DNA of 64,000 bases, taken from positions 91,932,753-91,996,752 of the forward strand of contig CM051456.1 in NCBI GenBank assembly GCA_028274465.1, written 5' to 3'. Position numbers and translations under genes: made by a program. The notes below the pieces were generated by a model. That model made no database searches and was not told the DNA's origin. It worked only from the letters and a program-made list of their open reading frames with translations. Below, in pieces: positions 46,241 through 57,904 of this stretch; within the stretch, counting starts at the first letter, position 1; each line of letters opens with the position of its first letter. Origin of the DNA: Plantago ovata (lineage: Eukaryota; Streptophyta; Magnoliopsida; Lamiales; Plantaginaceae).

Positions 46241-47918
46241 TGTTAGGAAACTTGTAATTTTGATGAGCAATTAACCATGCTAAATTAAGAACAGTCCAGT
46301 AACTAGTACTCTTAAGGTCCATAGGTTTTTAGAATTTTAAGGACATTGTAAAAGAGGAACGTTTGCTGCTGACTTAGTTAGGTGTTAGATAAGTTTTTTT
46401 ATTTGTGGATGACGTACTTTAATTTCTGTGTAGAAATTAATCTATTGACACTTTAGCGTATGATGTATTTTATTTTCTGAAAAGAAAATATCTTATTGAT
46501 GCTTAGCTTTGATTTTCTGAAAAGAAAATGACCTATTGAAGTATTTGCTGAAAATGTATTTTGTTTATTATAAACAAATTATTGAAGCAAATAAGAAACC
46601 GGTCAGAATCTTGAAGACTTTTGAAGATCTGAAGACTTGAAGACTTGAAGACTTGAAGATTGCTGAAGACTGGTAAGGCACGTGTTGTTCAGAAAGTGAA
46701 ATTTTCAGCAACAACATTGCATAAGTGAAAATCTAAAAGACAGAGTAGGTTGTGCTTGCTGAAACTGAGAATAAACACTTGCTGATGAACATATGTGACC
46801 TCTTGCTGAATGTACGTGAATTTGCGCTCCATTGTTACTGTTTGAATTCTATTCAAAGGTGCATTTAATGCAAAGCTTACACACAAACGACATGAAGACT
46901 AGAAGACAAACAAAGGTTGCTGCTGAAAGTACAAAAGCAAGATAGTGACATGTTAAGGAACAAAAGCCTTAGGATTTGAAATTCAAACGGCTCCTTACTT
47001 GCACTATAAATAGAGGTCATCCGGCAAAGAGTTGAAGTGTGTCAACAACGTGATCAAACTCTCACTTGTGCTTAAAACTCACAAACCTTCAAATTCTCTT
47101 ACTGCCATTGATCCGTTCCAAGACTTAAAGCTTGAAAAAAAGCTACTTGTGAAGAAGTAGAACAAACTCGGCTAAGAAATTAGTTAAGTGTTCTTTCTTT
47201 CGAACAAGAACAAGTCTTGACACCAGAAACAATCAAACTTGTTTACTGCAAAGTATTCCAAGTTGTGTTTCTTAGATTACTTGTTGTAACTGAATAAGTT
47301 ATAATTAAGTCATCTCACCCCAAAACTCTCTAACTGAAAATACACCCTTTCAGGCGTGATATTCAGGGGGAACTTAATCAAGCATAGTTTTGCTGATTAT
47401 AAGTACCAAGTTTGGTGGAGAACAGGGTTGAGTTCTCTAGTTTAGGTTGGAGACGAAGCAAGTGTGCTTTGGTTTCTGTTGAATCGCTTTAGATAGAAGA
47501 TTGTAAGGAACCTCAATCATATCTTAGTGGATTCAGTCCTAGAAAGGACAAAGTGGATTAGTTGGGAGATTACGCCACTCTCAGATACCACTCTAAAAGC
47601 GTTTGTGTGATTTACTTACTGCATTTAGCTTTCAGCAAATTATATCTGTTCGTACACAGTCACTCACATCACTTGCTGAAACACCTTACTTGCTGAAAAA
47701 GCACTTATTGTTTCAAAGACTTCCGCTCTCTGATTTTAAGTATCAGCAAACCGAGTTACTGGAAAGTAACTTACGATTGCTGAGAAAGTTAAGTATCAGC
47801 AACCTCATTACTGAAAAGTAATAAGTACTTGCTGAGAAAGTTTTAAACGACGAAAGTTTGAAAAGACTATTCACCCCCCCCCCCTCTAGTCTTTTCTTGT
47901 TGTTTAAAGGGACCAACA
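46241..47918 (+). mobile_element. Solo LTR (SIRE-type), opposite orientation
   Basis: A complete LTR of 1678 bp, TGTTAGGAAA...GGACCAACA, with target duplication GTACT at 46236-46240 and 47919-47923. There is no internal region. It is the same family as the LTRs of A, F and D but inverted relative to them, and it lies in F's env-like region. It was most likely left by recombination between the two LTRs of a full element. Confidence 0.92.
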
Positions 47919-48352
47919 GTACTCTTCTTAAGTTTCAGCAACTTGTTCAGTTGCGTGAGTACTTGTCTCAGCAGGAGCAGGATTGGATTCTTGTTGCTGA
48001 CTTGTTGTGTACGTGATCAGCTTGCTGATTTTCAGTATCATGACGTTCAGTCTCAGCAACTGTCAGTTTAAGTCCACCAGCATCAGGACTAGGACCTTGA
48101 TTGTCATCATCGTCATCCTTTTTGTCCTTAGAATATTTTCCTTCATCATCAGTTGGATCTTTAGGAATGTTCTCATCTTCTTCTTCTTCATCATCGTCCG
48201 TCAGTATGACCAACTCAAGATGTTTGTACATTGCTACACTTGTAACTTCCTTTTCTTCATTGGTTTTGTGGGGATCAGCCACCACGGGTACAAAGGAACC
48301 CTTGAGCATCACAACTTGTTCAGCTGGAGAGGCACTCTTGAATTTGTCTTTC

Positions 48353-49126
48353 TGATGAACGGTTGGATTGTCGGGTTCCAAGCAATCAAATAAATTTGTA
48401 TTTAGCCAAAGGCAATTCACAACTACAACGAAAACCGTAGTGTAGCAGTAGAATAACCTCGAGTGTCGATCTCTAAGGACTATAACTAGCTTTATCTAAT
48501 CTAACTTAAGAATATAAAAACAGCAGACGACTTAGCAAAGGTTTTTCTTAACAAATAATGGAGATTGGTGATAGTATGGTCATTCAAAGCATAACAGGTT
48601 AATAATCATGCATAAATTCCTCGGTCTTGCATGGAGATCTTTGATCAATGAATTGTCCAGTTGTGTTCCGTAATTATTCAACACTACGAAGATATAGATT
48701 TAGATAGATCAAAGAAATAAAGCAATAACTCAGAGTATAATGCGCGATATAGCCATTAGCATAATTATTAACCCTTCGCTAAGAAATCACATACTATCAC
48801 CAACGAGAAGTTTAGCTACTCATAGTTGTCATGCAATCAACAGAAATCATACCACGAATGAATGAAAACATGATGAAAGATATATAAATATAAGTAGAAA
48901 AACTGTAAGATACAATGTTACCGAAGTTTGTCAATCTCCGAAGAATCGCGATCTTACAAGATCCAAATTGCTAAGAAAAAGTATCTCCTAAGCTAAGAAC
49001 CCCCAGAACAGGCTCTGGGAAATTCCTACCTAAAACTACTGAGAAAGGTGAGAGAAAAGGTCTGGAAAAGTATGAAAAACGGAGAAAACTGAGCTCATAT
49101 ATATAGGCATTCAAATTGTGTGGGGG
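48353..49126 (-). repeat. C1: divergent B-related LTR fragment
   Basis: Begins TGATGAACGG and shares the B-family blocks (for example TAGCCAAAGGCAATTCACAA and CTCGGTCTTGCATGGAGATC), but is clearly more diverged than C2. It is cut at 49126 by C2. Its left end abuts the env-like region of F. It is a fossil LTR whose remaining part should lie beyond the later insertions. Confidence 0.7.
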
Positions 49127-50696
49127 TGATGAACGTGTCAGATTCAATCAAATAATATTTGTTATTTAGCCAAAGGCAATCCACAACTACAACGAAAACA
49201 GTAGTGTAGTAGTAGAATGACTCGAGTGTCGTTCTCTCAGGACTATACTAGCTTTATCAAATCTAATTAAGAATATTAAACAGCAGATAGAAAGCAATAG
49301 GGGGTTTTCAAGCAGATAATGGAGATTGGTGATAGTATGGTCCTTCTTAACATAATAGGTCGATAATCATGCATAAATTCCTCGGTCTTGCATGGAGATC
49401 TTTGAATCAATCTTGTGTCCTGTTGCAAGTATTAAGCACTACGAAGATAATTTGGTCTGACTAGTCAACACTGCTGTCCTAATGTGTTCCGTAATTATTC
49501 AACACTACGAAGATAATTGGTCTGATGGTCGACTAGTGTCCATGCGTGCATAATAATCAATACAACATACGAGAATTTTGATTGCAACTGATCAACGAAA
49601 TAAAGCAATGACACGGAGTATAATGCGCGATATAGCCATTAGCATGATTATCTTCCCTCGCTAAGAATTCACATACTACCACCAATGATAAGTTTAGCTA
49701 CTCATAATAGGCATGCAATCAATAGCAATCATAGAAGAAAACATATTGAAAGAAGAATAAAATAAGTAGATAAAAACTGTAAGATACAAAGTTACCGAAG
49801 GTTGTCAATCTCCGGATGATTGCGATCCTACGCGCTCCAATCTGCTATGAAAAAGTATCCCCTAAGCTACGGAACTCCCAGGACAGGCCCCGGGAAGTTC
49901 CTACCTAAAACTATAGAGAGAGGTGAGAAAGTAGGCTTGGAAAGATATGATTTTCGGAGAGAAAACTGAGTACTATATATAGGCCCGAAATATCTTTGGG
50001 GCGGTTCGCCCCATGATTCTGGCGGTTCGCCCCCCAATATTTCGCGGAATTTCCGCGTTTTTCGACGCGGATTTGGATTTCTTCACCTTTTCGGACTCGG
50101 TTTATGACTTCTAGTAGCCTTCTAACCTCTAGATTCGGCCCCTAGACTCCAAATTTATCCGGAAACCTTCAGATACTCCAAATAGGCTTCTGGAACACCA
50201 ATTCCTTGTAGACTTCAATATAATTGTCCCGAAATCTCTGAATTTCAACCAAAAACTGTAAAATAAAATCTAAAGGGAAACGTGACACTATTCTAATAAA
50301 ATATACTAAAATATAGCTAAATTATCATAGAGGATAGCTAAAATAGGTGAAAAAGACTCGAATGAAAGTGTAAAATACACATTCATCAAACTCCCCAAAC
50401 CGAACCTTTGCTTGTCCTCAAGCAACTAAGCTAGACTCTAATACAAAAAACATGCAAGACTCAAAATGGAGTTTCATGCCTAATAAAAACTAATCTACTG
50501 AATCTACCAAATAACATATGAACAAAAACCATACAAATCAAAACATGAATATAGGTTGAAGAATACCTCGATTGACTTATACACATCCACATAAGCACTT
50601 ATGTTAAGACAAGATAGTCTCTCGTAACATTCTCTACCTGGACCTAGTCAGTGACGACGTAATGATGCATGCTAAGATACGAATGGTTGCCCCGTG
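49127..50696 (-). mobile_element. C2: B-family element, 3' LTR and adjoining internal end
   Basis: 3' LTR at 49127-50388 (plus strand TGATGAACG...CATTCATCA). Then comes the inverted polypurine tract AACTCCCCAAACC, and internal sequence to 50696 that matches the 3' internal end of element B. It is interrupted by element D. It carries the same hairpin pair before a TATA box. The other end is outside the window or beyond the younger insertions. Confidence 0.82.
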
Positions 50697-52358
50697 TGTT
50701 GGTCCCTTTAAACAACAAGAAAAGACTAGAGGGGGGGGGGGAGGGGTGAATAGTCTTTTCAAACTTTTGTCGTTTAAAAACTTTCTCAGCAAGTACTTAT
50801 TACTTTTCAGTAATGAGGTTGCTGATACTTAACTTTCTCAGCAAGCGTAAGTTACTTTCCAGTAGCTTGGTTTGCTGATACTTAAAATCAGAGAGCGGAA
50901 GTCTTTGAAACAATAAGTGCTCTTTCAGCAAGTAATGGGATTCAGCAAGTGAAGTGAGTGACTGTGTACAAACAGATATAATTTGCAGTAAGTAAATCAC
51001 ACAAACGCTTTTATAGTGGTATCTGAGAGTGGCGTAATCTCTCAACTAATCCACTTTGTCCTTTCTAGGACTGAATCCACTAAGATATGATTGAGGTTCC
51101 TTACAATCTCCTATCTAAAGCGATTCAACAGAAACCAAAGCACACTTGCTTTGTCTCCAACCTAAACTAGAGAACTCAACCTTGTTCTCCACCAAACTTG
51201 GTACTTTTAATCAGCAAAACCTTGCTCGATTAAGTTCCCCCTGAATATCACGCCTGAAAGGGTGTATTTTCAGTTAGAGAGTTTTGGGGTGAGATAACTT
51301 AATTATAACTTATTCAGTTATAACAAGTAATCTAAGAAACACAACTTGGAATACTTTGCAGTAAACAAGTTTGATTGTTTCTGGTGTCAAGACTTGTTCT
51401 TGTTCGAAAGAAAGAACACTTAACTAATTTCTTAGCCGAGTTTGTTCTACTTCTTCACAAGTAGCTTTTTCAAGCTTTAAGTCTTGGAACGGATCAATGG
51501 CAGTAAGAGTGTTTGAAGGTTTGTGAGTTTTTAAGCACAAGTGAGAGTTTGATCACGTTGTTGACACACTTCAACTCTTTGCCGGATGACCTCTATTTAT
51601 AGTGCAAGTAAGGAGCCGTTTGAATTTCAAATCCTAAGGCTTTTGTTCCTTAACATGTCACTATCTTGCTTTTGTACTTTCAGCAGCAACTTTGTTTGTC
51701 TTCTAGTCTTCATGTCCTTCGCGTGTAAGCTTAAATGCATATTTGAATAAATTCAAACAGTAACATTGGAGCGCAATTTCACGTACATTCAGCAAGAGGT
51801 CACACATGTTCATCAGCAAGTGTTCATTCTCAGTTTCAGCAAGCACAACCTACTATGTCTTTCAGATTTTCACTTATGCAATGCTGTTGCTGAAAATTCC
51901 ACTTTCTGAGCAACACGTGCCTTTACCAGTCTTCAGCAATCTTCAAGTCTTCAAGTCTTCAGATCTTCAAAAGTCTTCAAGATTAAGACCGGTTTCTTAT
52001 TTGCTTCAATAATTTGTTTGTAATAAACAAAATATATCTTCAGCAAATGCTTCAATAGGTCATTTTCTTTTCAGAAAATAAGATTCATTAAAGCTAAGCA
52101 TCAATAAGATATTTTCTTTTCAGAAAATAAAATACATCATACGCTAAAGTGTCAATAAATTATTTTCTTCTCAGAAAATAAAATACGTCATACACAAAAG
52201 AAATAACTTATCTAAAACCTAACTAAGTCATCAGCAAACGTTCCTCTTTTACAATGTCCTTAAATTCTAAAATCCTATGGACCTTAAGAGTACTAGTTAC
52301 TGGACTGTTCTTAATTTAGCATGGTTAATTGCTCATCAAAATTACAAGTTTCCTAACA
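50697..52358 (-). repeat. Element D 3' LTR
   Basis: Complete LTR with a G tract (11 G, A, 4 G) near 50731-50746 and many CAGCAA/TTGCTG words. It is followed by the polypurine tract of D. Confidence 0.88.
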
Positions 52359-53000
52359 AATTTCCCCCTTTTTGATGTTAGCAATCCATGGCTAAATTAA
52401 TTGTTACCCTTTTAGAGGTTTCTGATGTTGAATAAATCAGATGATTAATGCAAGCATACTTGAATTAATAAACAGTAAGCAAAAGTAAGTTGCATAATCA
52501 GAACCAATAAGAGTCAAAAAGAATTCATTGCTGAAAGTTATCATTCAGAAGATTACAAGAAAGCATAGATAACAATGAATCAGCAAACAAAAACTGTAAC
52601 AAAAACTATTGCAGGGACTTAAACTCTTTCAGAGGATTTTCTCAAAATCTCTCTTACACTCTTCTCAGCAAGAGCAGTGAATTCAACACAATCCTTCTCG
52701 TAGTTTTCCAGAAGCCTACGGACTTGTAGTTGAAGAATTCTTGCCTTTTTGCAGGCAGTATGATGATTCTTTTCAGCATTCATTTCCATGTAGTGAATTA
52801 CCCACAAATGCATGCCCCAATTGCTTGCATGGAGAAGCTGTGTATCTGAAATGTTTCTCGGATGAATCTTTCTTAACTAGAGAAGATCTTCTTCTTGATC
52901 CTTAGCAGTGAGATAGAAGTACTCATAAGAAATCAATCCAAGTTTCTTCTTAGGTTTCTTTGTTACCGGGTCAACATAGTAAGCAATGTCAGGTGGTTTT
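52359..53000 (-). pseudogene. Element D env-like region, 3' end
   Basis: Shares MHLWVIHYMEMNAEK and the KSVREILRKSS tail with the env-like regions of A and F. It is broken. Confidence 0.65.
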
Positions 53001-53754
53001 TGTTGAAGGGTAATTCGTGTTTCTTTCTAAGTTCGCAATGAGTCGCTATTCTAAGTCATTCTAGTTCTTCTTCTTGTAGTGTTCCCTTAAGGTAGGAAAT
53101 GAGCCTTCTCGTAGCTTCCTCGTACCTGAAATAGACTAGAGGGGGGGTTAGTGTCTCTTGCCCGGTCTGTAAGGTATCAGACCGGAGAGGCGACTTTACG
53201 AGTAGGGAGTCGTGAGGCTTCCCTAGTAAGAGTAGTGAAAGTGGTGCTCGGGTGACGTAGTTAATGCTTACTGTTGGAGAGTAAATGAGGCCCTTTTATA
53301 CTTGAGACCCTTCAGCTTCCGGTCATGTAGGATCACGCCACGTGTACGGCTAGGATTGAGGCCTTCCTCGGCCCAGGCCCATTAAGGAGGTCCGTGGGCC
53401 TTGGCCCAGGAGAGCACCCATGGCTGGTCGCTCTGCGGTCCTCGTGCCTTCCTTGTGCGTGGGTGATGCAAGTAGTGTCCTGCTCAGTTTCTGTCAAGGA
53501 GCGTTACCTTGACGTAAGGCCTCCTCGAGCCCGAGAGAGATGCTCCTCGAGCCCACTGGCAGCTTTGTCCTTGAGAGGAGCTTATTTTGAGGGTTGTCCT
53601 CCCAGTGATGGTCGGACCCTATGTTGGTCGATCCACACCTTAGTGACATACTTGGGTGTGGTTGTGCCCCTTGAGGGACGGCCTATGATGCTTCGTCGCG
53701 CTCTTAGACCGCTCCAGTTCGTACATGCGGACTGGACATATTTCAACCCTAACA
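53001..53754 (-). repeat. Element E 3' LTR
   Basis: 754 bp. On the plus strand it begins TGTTGAAGGG and ends TTCAACCCTAACA, an imperfect inverted pair. It is bordered by the inverted polypurine tract at 53755 (TATGTCCCCCTAG). Confidence 0.85.
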
Positions 53755-53997
53755 TATGTCCCCCTAGTTTCCAAGTATCTTTGTAGAAGATAGTTGAGGA
53801 ACTATGTTGAAGTAGAGGTCGAGCAGAGCCTCGACTAGTAGTGGGCGAAAAAAGATTTCCGTATTCGCACCTTGGTATCTTTCCCTCCTCCTATCTCTCC
53901 CTCCCCCCCCTTTTTATAGGGTGCGAGCAGACGTTGCTCGGACCGTATGAAAAGAGGTATTTTGCTGGGAAAAGATCGGATCCGGGTAAGTATTCCT

Positions 53998-54272
53998 TAG
54001 TGGAATGGAATGACTTCCCGCCGCTTTTTTGCTAGCAAAGTATCTCGCGTAGAGATACTTGTATAAAAGGAATGGAATGACTTCCTGCCGCTTTTTTGCT
54101 TGCAAAGTATCTCGCGGAGAGATACTGGTGTAAAAGGAATCTCGAGGAGATATATATCCATGTTTTTGCTAGCAAAGTATCTCGCGGAGAGATACTTGTG
54201 TAAAAGGAATGGAATGACTTCCTGCTGCTTTTTTGCTAGCAAAGTATCTCGCGGAGAGATACTGGTGTAAAA
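53998..54272. repeat. ~68-bp tandem repeat in element E, four units
   Basis: Units around 53998, 54071, 54139 and 54207. Each has AATGACTTCC (absent or altered in the third), TTTTTTGCTAGCAAAGTATC and a perfect 7-bp hairpin formed by GTATCTC and GAGATAC. Retand-type elements are known to carry tandem repeats in this region. Confidence 0.8.
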
Positions 54273-54629
54273 AGTAAGAGGAATGTCGAGGAGGGTAGCT
54301 GCATGAGCAGCTCCTCGGTCCCCTGACACGTGGCCGTCGGGTTTCCGTGGTTCTGAGATTTTTTCGCGATGTTGATCCGAGGAGGACAGATCATGGTCGT
54401 CGATCTGTCTCCGCTTGTCTCGAGTAGCCTGGTGCTCGCGCCGCGGATTTATTGCCGTGGTTAGGTAATTCGTTCCTGATTTGGGAGCGTCTTCGAGCCA
54501 GAGCGGGAGCGTGGAGGGCAAAAACGGTAATTCGCCAGGCGGCCGCAATCTGGACCGTCGATCTGGGACACGTGGTCGGTCCGGATGGCGCGAGGACATG
54601 CGTCGTTTCGTATCCCCGGGATACCCCTC

Positions 54630-54637
54630 TATAAATA
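54630..54637 (+). promoter_or_regulatory. TATA-like box before the antisense ORF of element E
   Basis: TATAAATA in the context CCTCTATAAATAGG, on the strand of the antisense ORF and about 860 bases before its ATG. A consensus donor (AAGTAAGT, intron from 54851) and acceptor (CCACCTTTAG, to 55490) could remove most of the distance. Promoter activity and splicing are inferred. Confidence 0.5.
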
Positions 54638-55491
54638 GGTCAACACTCGGTCATTCCACACTTTTCGCAATCCGAACTTTCAGAGCAAATACGAGAGAGC
54701 GAGGAACATCTGAGAGATCGACGAGTGTGAGTGATCGAGCTTATTCGTGAGCGAGGAGGATTTCCGACGTCCAAGACTTCGTTTCCCGGCGAAATTTTTC
54801 GGCTTTTCCGGCTTCTTTCCGATTTCAAACTTCAATCCAGTCAATACCAAGTAAGTTTCCGGCCTGCATTGTTCTTTCTTGCCTTTAATTGCTTCTTTCT
54901 TGCTTCGAAGTGCCTCATTTTCTCTGCCTTGTTGCTTTCTTGTCTTCAACTTTTGCATGTTAGCTCCTTTCTTTGATTTTTGCCTCCCGGAATGTTGTAT
55001 GGCGGCCTAAGAACGGCCTTGGACCTAAAAATTATTAAATGGACTTGTAAACGGACTTCACCGGAAGTAATTCGGACCGATTTGGCTTGAATGGCCGTAG
55101 AAGTAGATCCCCTTGATTTACTGTATGCCCCTCGTAGCCTCCTCATTAGCGTACGGCTGTAGAAGTAACTGTAGGAAGTCTTTTTGGTGGTTGATCGCTC
55201 TATGCATGCTCTTCGAGTTTGATACATATGCATGTGCTCGCTCTGATTTTGCTGTGTACGTATGTCGTTATGCTGCCCGGTTTTCTACTCATGTTTAGAG
55301 CGGTTGGTCGCTCCTTATGTATGCTCCTCGCTCTACTTTTGCTGTAAGTAGAGTAACTTCTTGATTTATTGCGTTCTTTTCTTTTTGAGATTTTTCTCCG
55401 TTCGGGAGGTCGAATCCTTAACGAACATACCTAAAAGGACCTCTCGGACTATAACAAACCATCCTAATTTCTCTCTTTGCCCACCTTTAGG

Positions 55492-57904
55492 ATGTCCGAG
55501 AGGAGCGACGATAGCCAGAACGTCTCGGCCGCCGGTGAGTATGGGAGCGACCATACTACGTCGCCCGATACGTCAGACGTCTCGGCGACCTTCTGGATGA
55601 GACTATAGCGGAGGCTGTCGAGGAGCCTCAGCTCGAGCAGGCTGCTGAAGAGGATGAGGAGACGGAGAGTGAGGAGGACCTCTACGAGCTAGTGAGCAGA
55701 AAGAGGCGTCGCGCCGAGGACGACGACTTTATCGATGACCGCACAGAAGCGGAAGGCGGTCCTCGCAACCCCGGTGTCTCTGCGGAGTTGATAACTCGCG
55801 CTGCCCAAGTCCACGGCGTAATTACGGGACAGCCGTTAACGTGGTCGCTCCTGAGATCCGGGTCGAGGAGATGGACGACACCGAGAGGCCGGAGTTGGCC
55901 TTAGCATTGTATGAAGAGGGTGAGCACTCGGCGAAGCGCGGGAAGGGCTTCGATACCCCGTTCAATCATCGATAGTGATGAGGTAGCATGGAGTGATATG
56001 AGATCTAGGAGGCGACGAGTCGACGTCCCTCGGACTAGTTCCCCTGTAAAGAGGTTAGATTCCCTCCACAAAAACATCTAGGAGAGCTTGTAATCACGGA
56101 CGAGGAGGAGGATGAAGTTCCTCGACAATTGGAGACACTCATAGGAGTGAAGCATGGTCCGAGTACGAGGTCTCCTTCCTTCTCGGAGGGGCCAAAGACG
56201 CGCGATCGGGACGCGAAGAGGTTCGCGCGCGAGGAGGACGAGTTTTACACCACCATTGACCCGACCACCATTGACTTTACCCTACCGATTGGGACCCGAG
56301 GAACCAAAACCACTCGAGCGCAGAGTATGAGATGCGCCGTGCTCAAATGGCTGCTGACAAGGAAATGCGGAGCGTAGATCGAGATTGCCTTCTCGCTCCC
56401 GGCTGCTAATCGAAGAGGTCCAAGGTTGCGTGGAGCCAGAGTCGAAACTACTAAGTTGCTGAGACGAAGTTTACCAAGAGTGCTCGCACGGTTGACCTCC
56501 CCGATCCTAATGGGGAGAAGAACGAGCGGGATTATACCGACCACCTCTTCCATCCACCGTCAAAATCGACGAGGTTCCCACACTTATGTGGAAGTATTCT
56601 CTCCCTGAGAATAAGTTTGACATCCTCGGGGGCCCAAAGAGGATCAGACTTTTTATAATGCTCCACCTGGGTACATGGCCGTTCATTTCCTTAGCTTGAA
56701 TCGAGGATGGATCCTCCCCTTCTTGATGCTTTCCGCGATATCGTCAAAACATTTGGGGATCGCTCCGTGGCAAGCTGGTGCCAGTGCCTTCGCACTTTAG
56801 TTTTGTTGGAGTCTTTTGCATGAAGCGGGGGATCGAGCTCAATTTCCATAACTTCAACCAGTTGTTCCGAGTCTCGATGAGCTCCGGGAAACAAGTACTT
56901 CTAAATACTTCAACGCTCGACCAGGCCNNNNNNNNNNNNNNNNNNNNNNNNNNNNNNNNNNNNNNNNNNNNNNNNNNNNNNNNNNNNNNNNNNNNNNNNN
57001 NNNNNNNNNNNNNNNNNNNNNNNNNNNCTCCTCGCTAACATTGTTGATCTTTTGCCGCTCGAGTAACTTGAAGGAGGCATATGGCCATGTGGCCTGCTGA
57101 TCGGGCCGATATTGGGGTCGTCATCGAGGACCTTGAGAAGAAGTGGCTGCGTCGGAGAAAAAAGCCAAGGTCTCGGAGACTGAGGCCGGGAAGCTGAAGC
57201 TGAAGGTCGAGGAGCTTGAAAGGGAGCTTCCCCGAGAGAAGTCGAGGAGCAAGAGCTTCAAGGGCGCCTATGCTACTTTGTCCATTTGTATGGAAAAGTT
57301 TAAGGCAAGCGTCCTCCCCTCCTCAAAGGGAGCCGAATCACTGCTGCTCGCGACTTCATTGTGTCGGTCACATATAAATGGCCTGAAGAGATGTCCAAGT
57401 GGCTCGCGCGAGGAGGGCTTCTTCTCGTGTGTTGGCCAGCTAAAGAGGGTCAACATGCTCCGGCCGACTTCGATGCTGATGACCGCGAGGGACCTTCATC
57501 CCGGGCGACGCGAGGACCTGACTCCTTACCCAGATGAGGAGATTACCGAGGAGATGCACGAGGCGTGCGAGTTCGGTGAGCTGGTGACCGACCCAGAGGT
57601 ACCTTATCCCAGCAAGCCAGCCTATCTTCCAGCCTGGGTGCCCGAGTGTCTAAGGAGCGGGATCATCTACCCGTTCGAGAAGGCCGCTCTTCGGAATGCC
57701 TCCTGGGTGAAATTGAGCGATCCGGTCCTCGGGAGGGCTGCTGATTTTGTCGAGCCAGAGCTAACCATGTATCGAAAGGCAATCGAGGAGGCTCAAGCTC
57801 AGGAGCGCGACGACGCTGAAGGCCCGGAAGCGAGCACGGTTCGAGGAGGAGCAGGGAGCGTGACGACCCCGGTCACGGAATTCACTGATAGCCGCACACG
57901 CTAA
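55492..57904 (+). pseudogene. Element E antisense ORF region (putative gypsy-type transposon domain)
   Basis: Starts ATGTCCGAGAGGAGCGACG just after a splice-acceptor-like CCACCTTTAG. The N-terminal part is acidic, with Arg and Glu runs. Near 56,650-56,900 the words YMAVHFLSLNRGW and GIELNFHNFNQLFRVS resemble the domain catalogued as putative gypsy type transposon (Transposase_28). The C-terminal part is a coiled coil (KLKVEELERELPREKS) followed by a Pro- and Glu-rich tail. It is broken in several places and crossed by the assembly gap. Such antisense ORFs are known in Tat elements; the function is unknown. Confidence 0.65.
56928..57027. other. Assembly gap (100 N)
   Basis: Exactly 100 N, the usual placeholder for a gap of unknown size. 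It lies within the antisense ORF region of element E. Confidence 0.99.

Larger units (their letters stand above)
21330..48352 (-). mobile_element. Element F: SIRE/Maximus-type Copia fossil, 3' part (interrupted)
   Basis: The oldest LTR fossil of the nest. Its 3' LTR is in two pieces, 21330-21829 and 42861-43917, separated by element A. A polypurine tract lies immediately beyond (43918-43933 on the minus strand: AAAGGGGGAAA), and its env-like region follows at 43918-46240 and 47924-48352, interrupted by a solo LTR. At 48353 it is cut by C1. Its gag-pol and 5' LTR are not in the window and may lie beyond 64,000. It is broken. LTR ends are TGTT...AACA. Confidence 0.8.
50697..53000 (-). mobile_element. 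Element D: SIRE-type Copia fossil, 3' end
   Basis: 3' LTR at 50697-52358 (1662 bp, TGTTGGTCCC...TTTCCTAACA), an inverted polypurine tract (TTTCCCCCTTTTT), then the 3' end of the env-like region to 53000, where element E is inserted. It lies inside C2. The rest of D is not in the window. It is broken. Confidence 0.85.

Noticed and set aside
48353-50388. A tandem LTR-LTR structure of one element
   Set aside because: C1 and C2 differ too much to be paired LTRs of one insertion, and C1 is cut mid-LTR by the C2 terminus.
54071-54272. CRISPR-like array
   Set aside because: The units are adjacent tandem repeats without unique spacers, in a plant retroelement.
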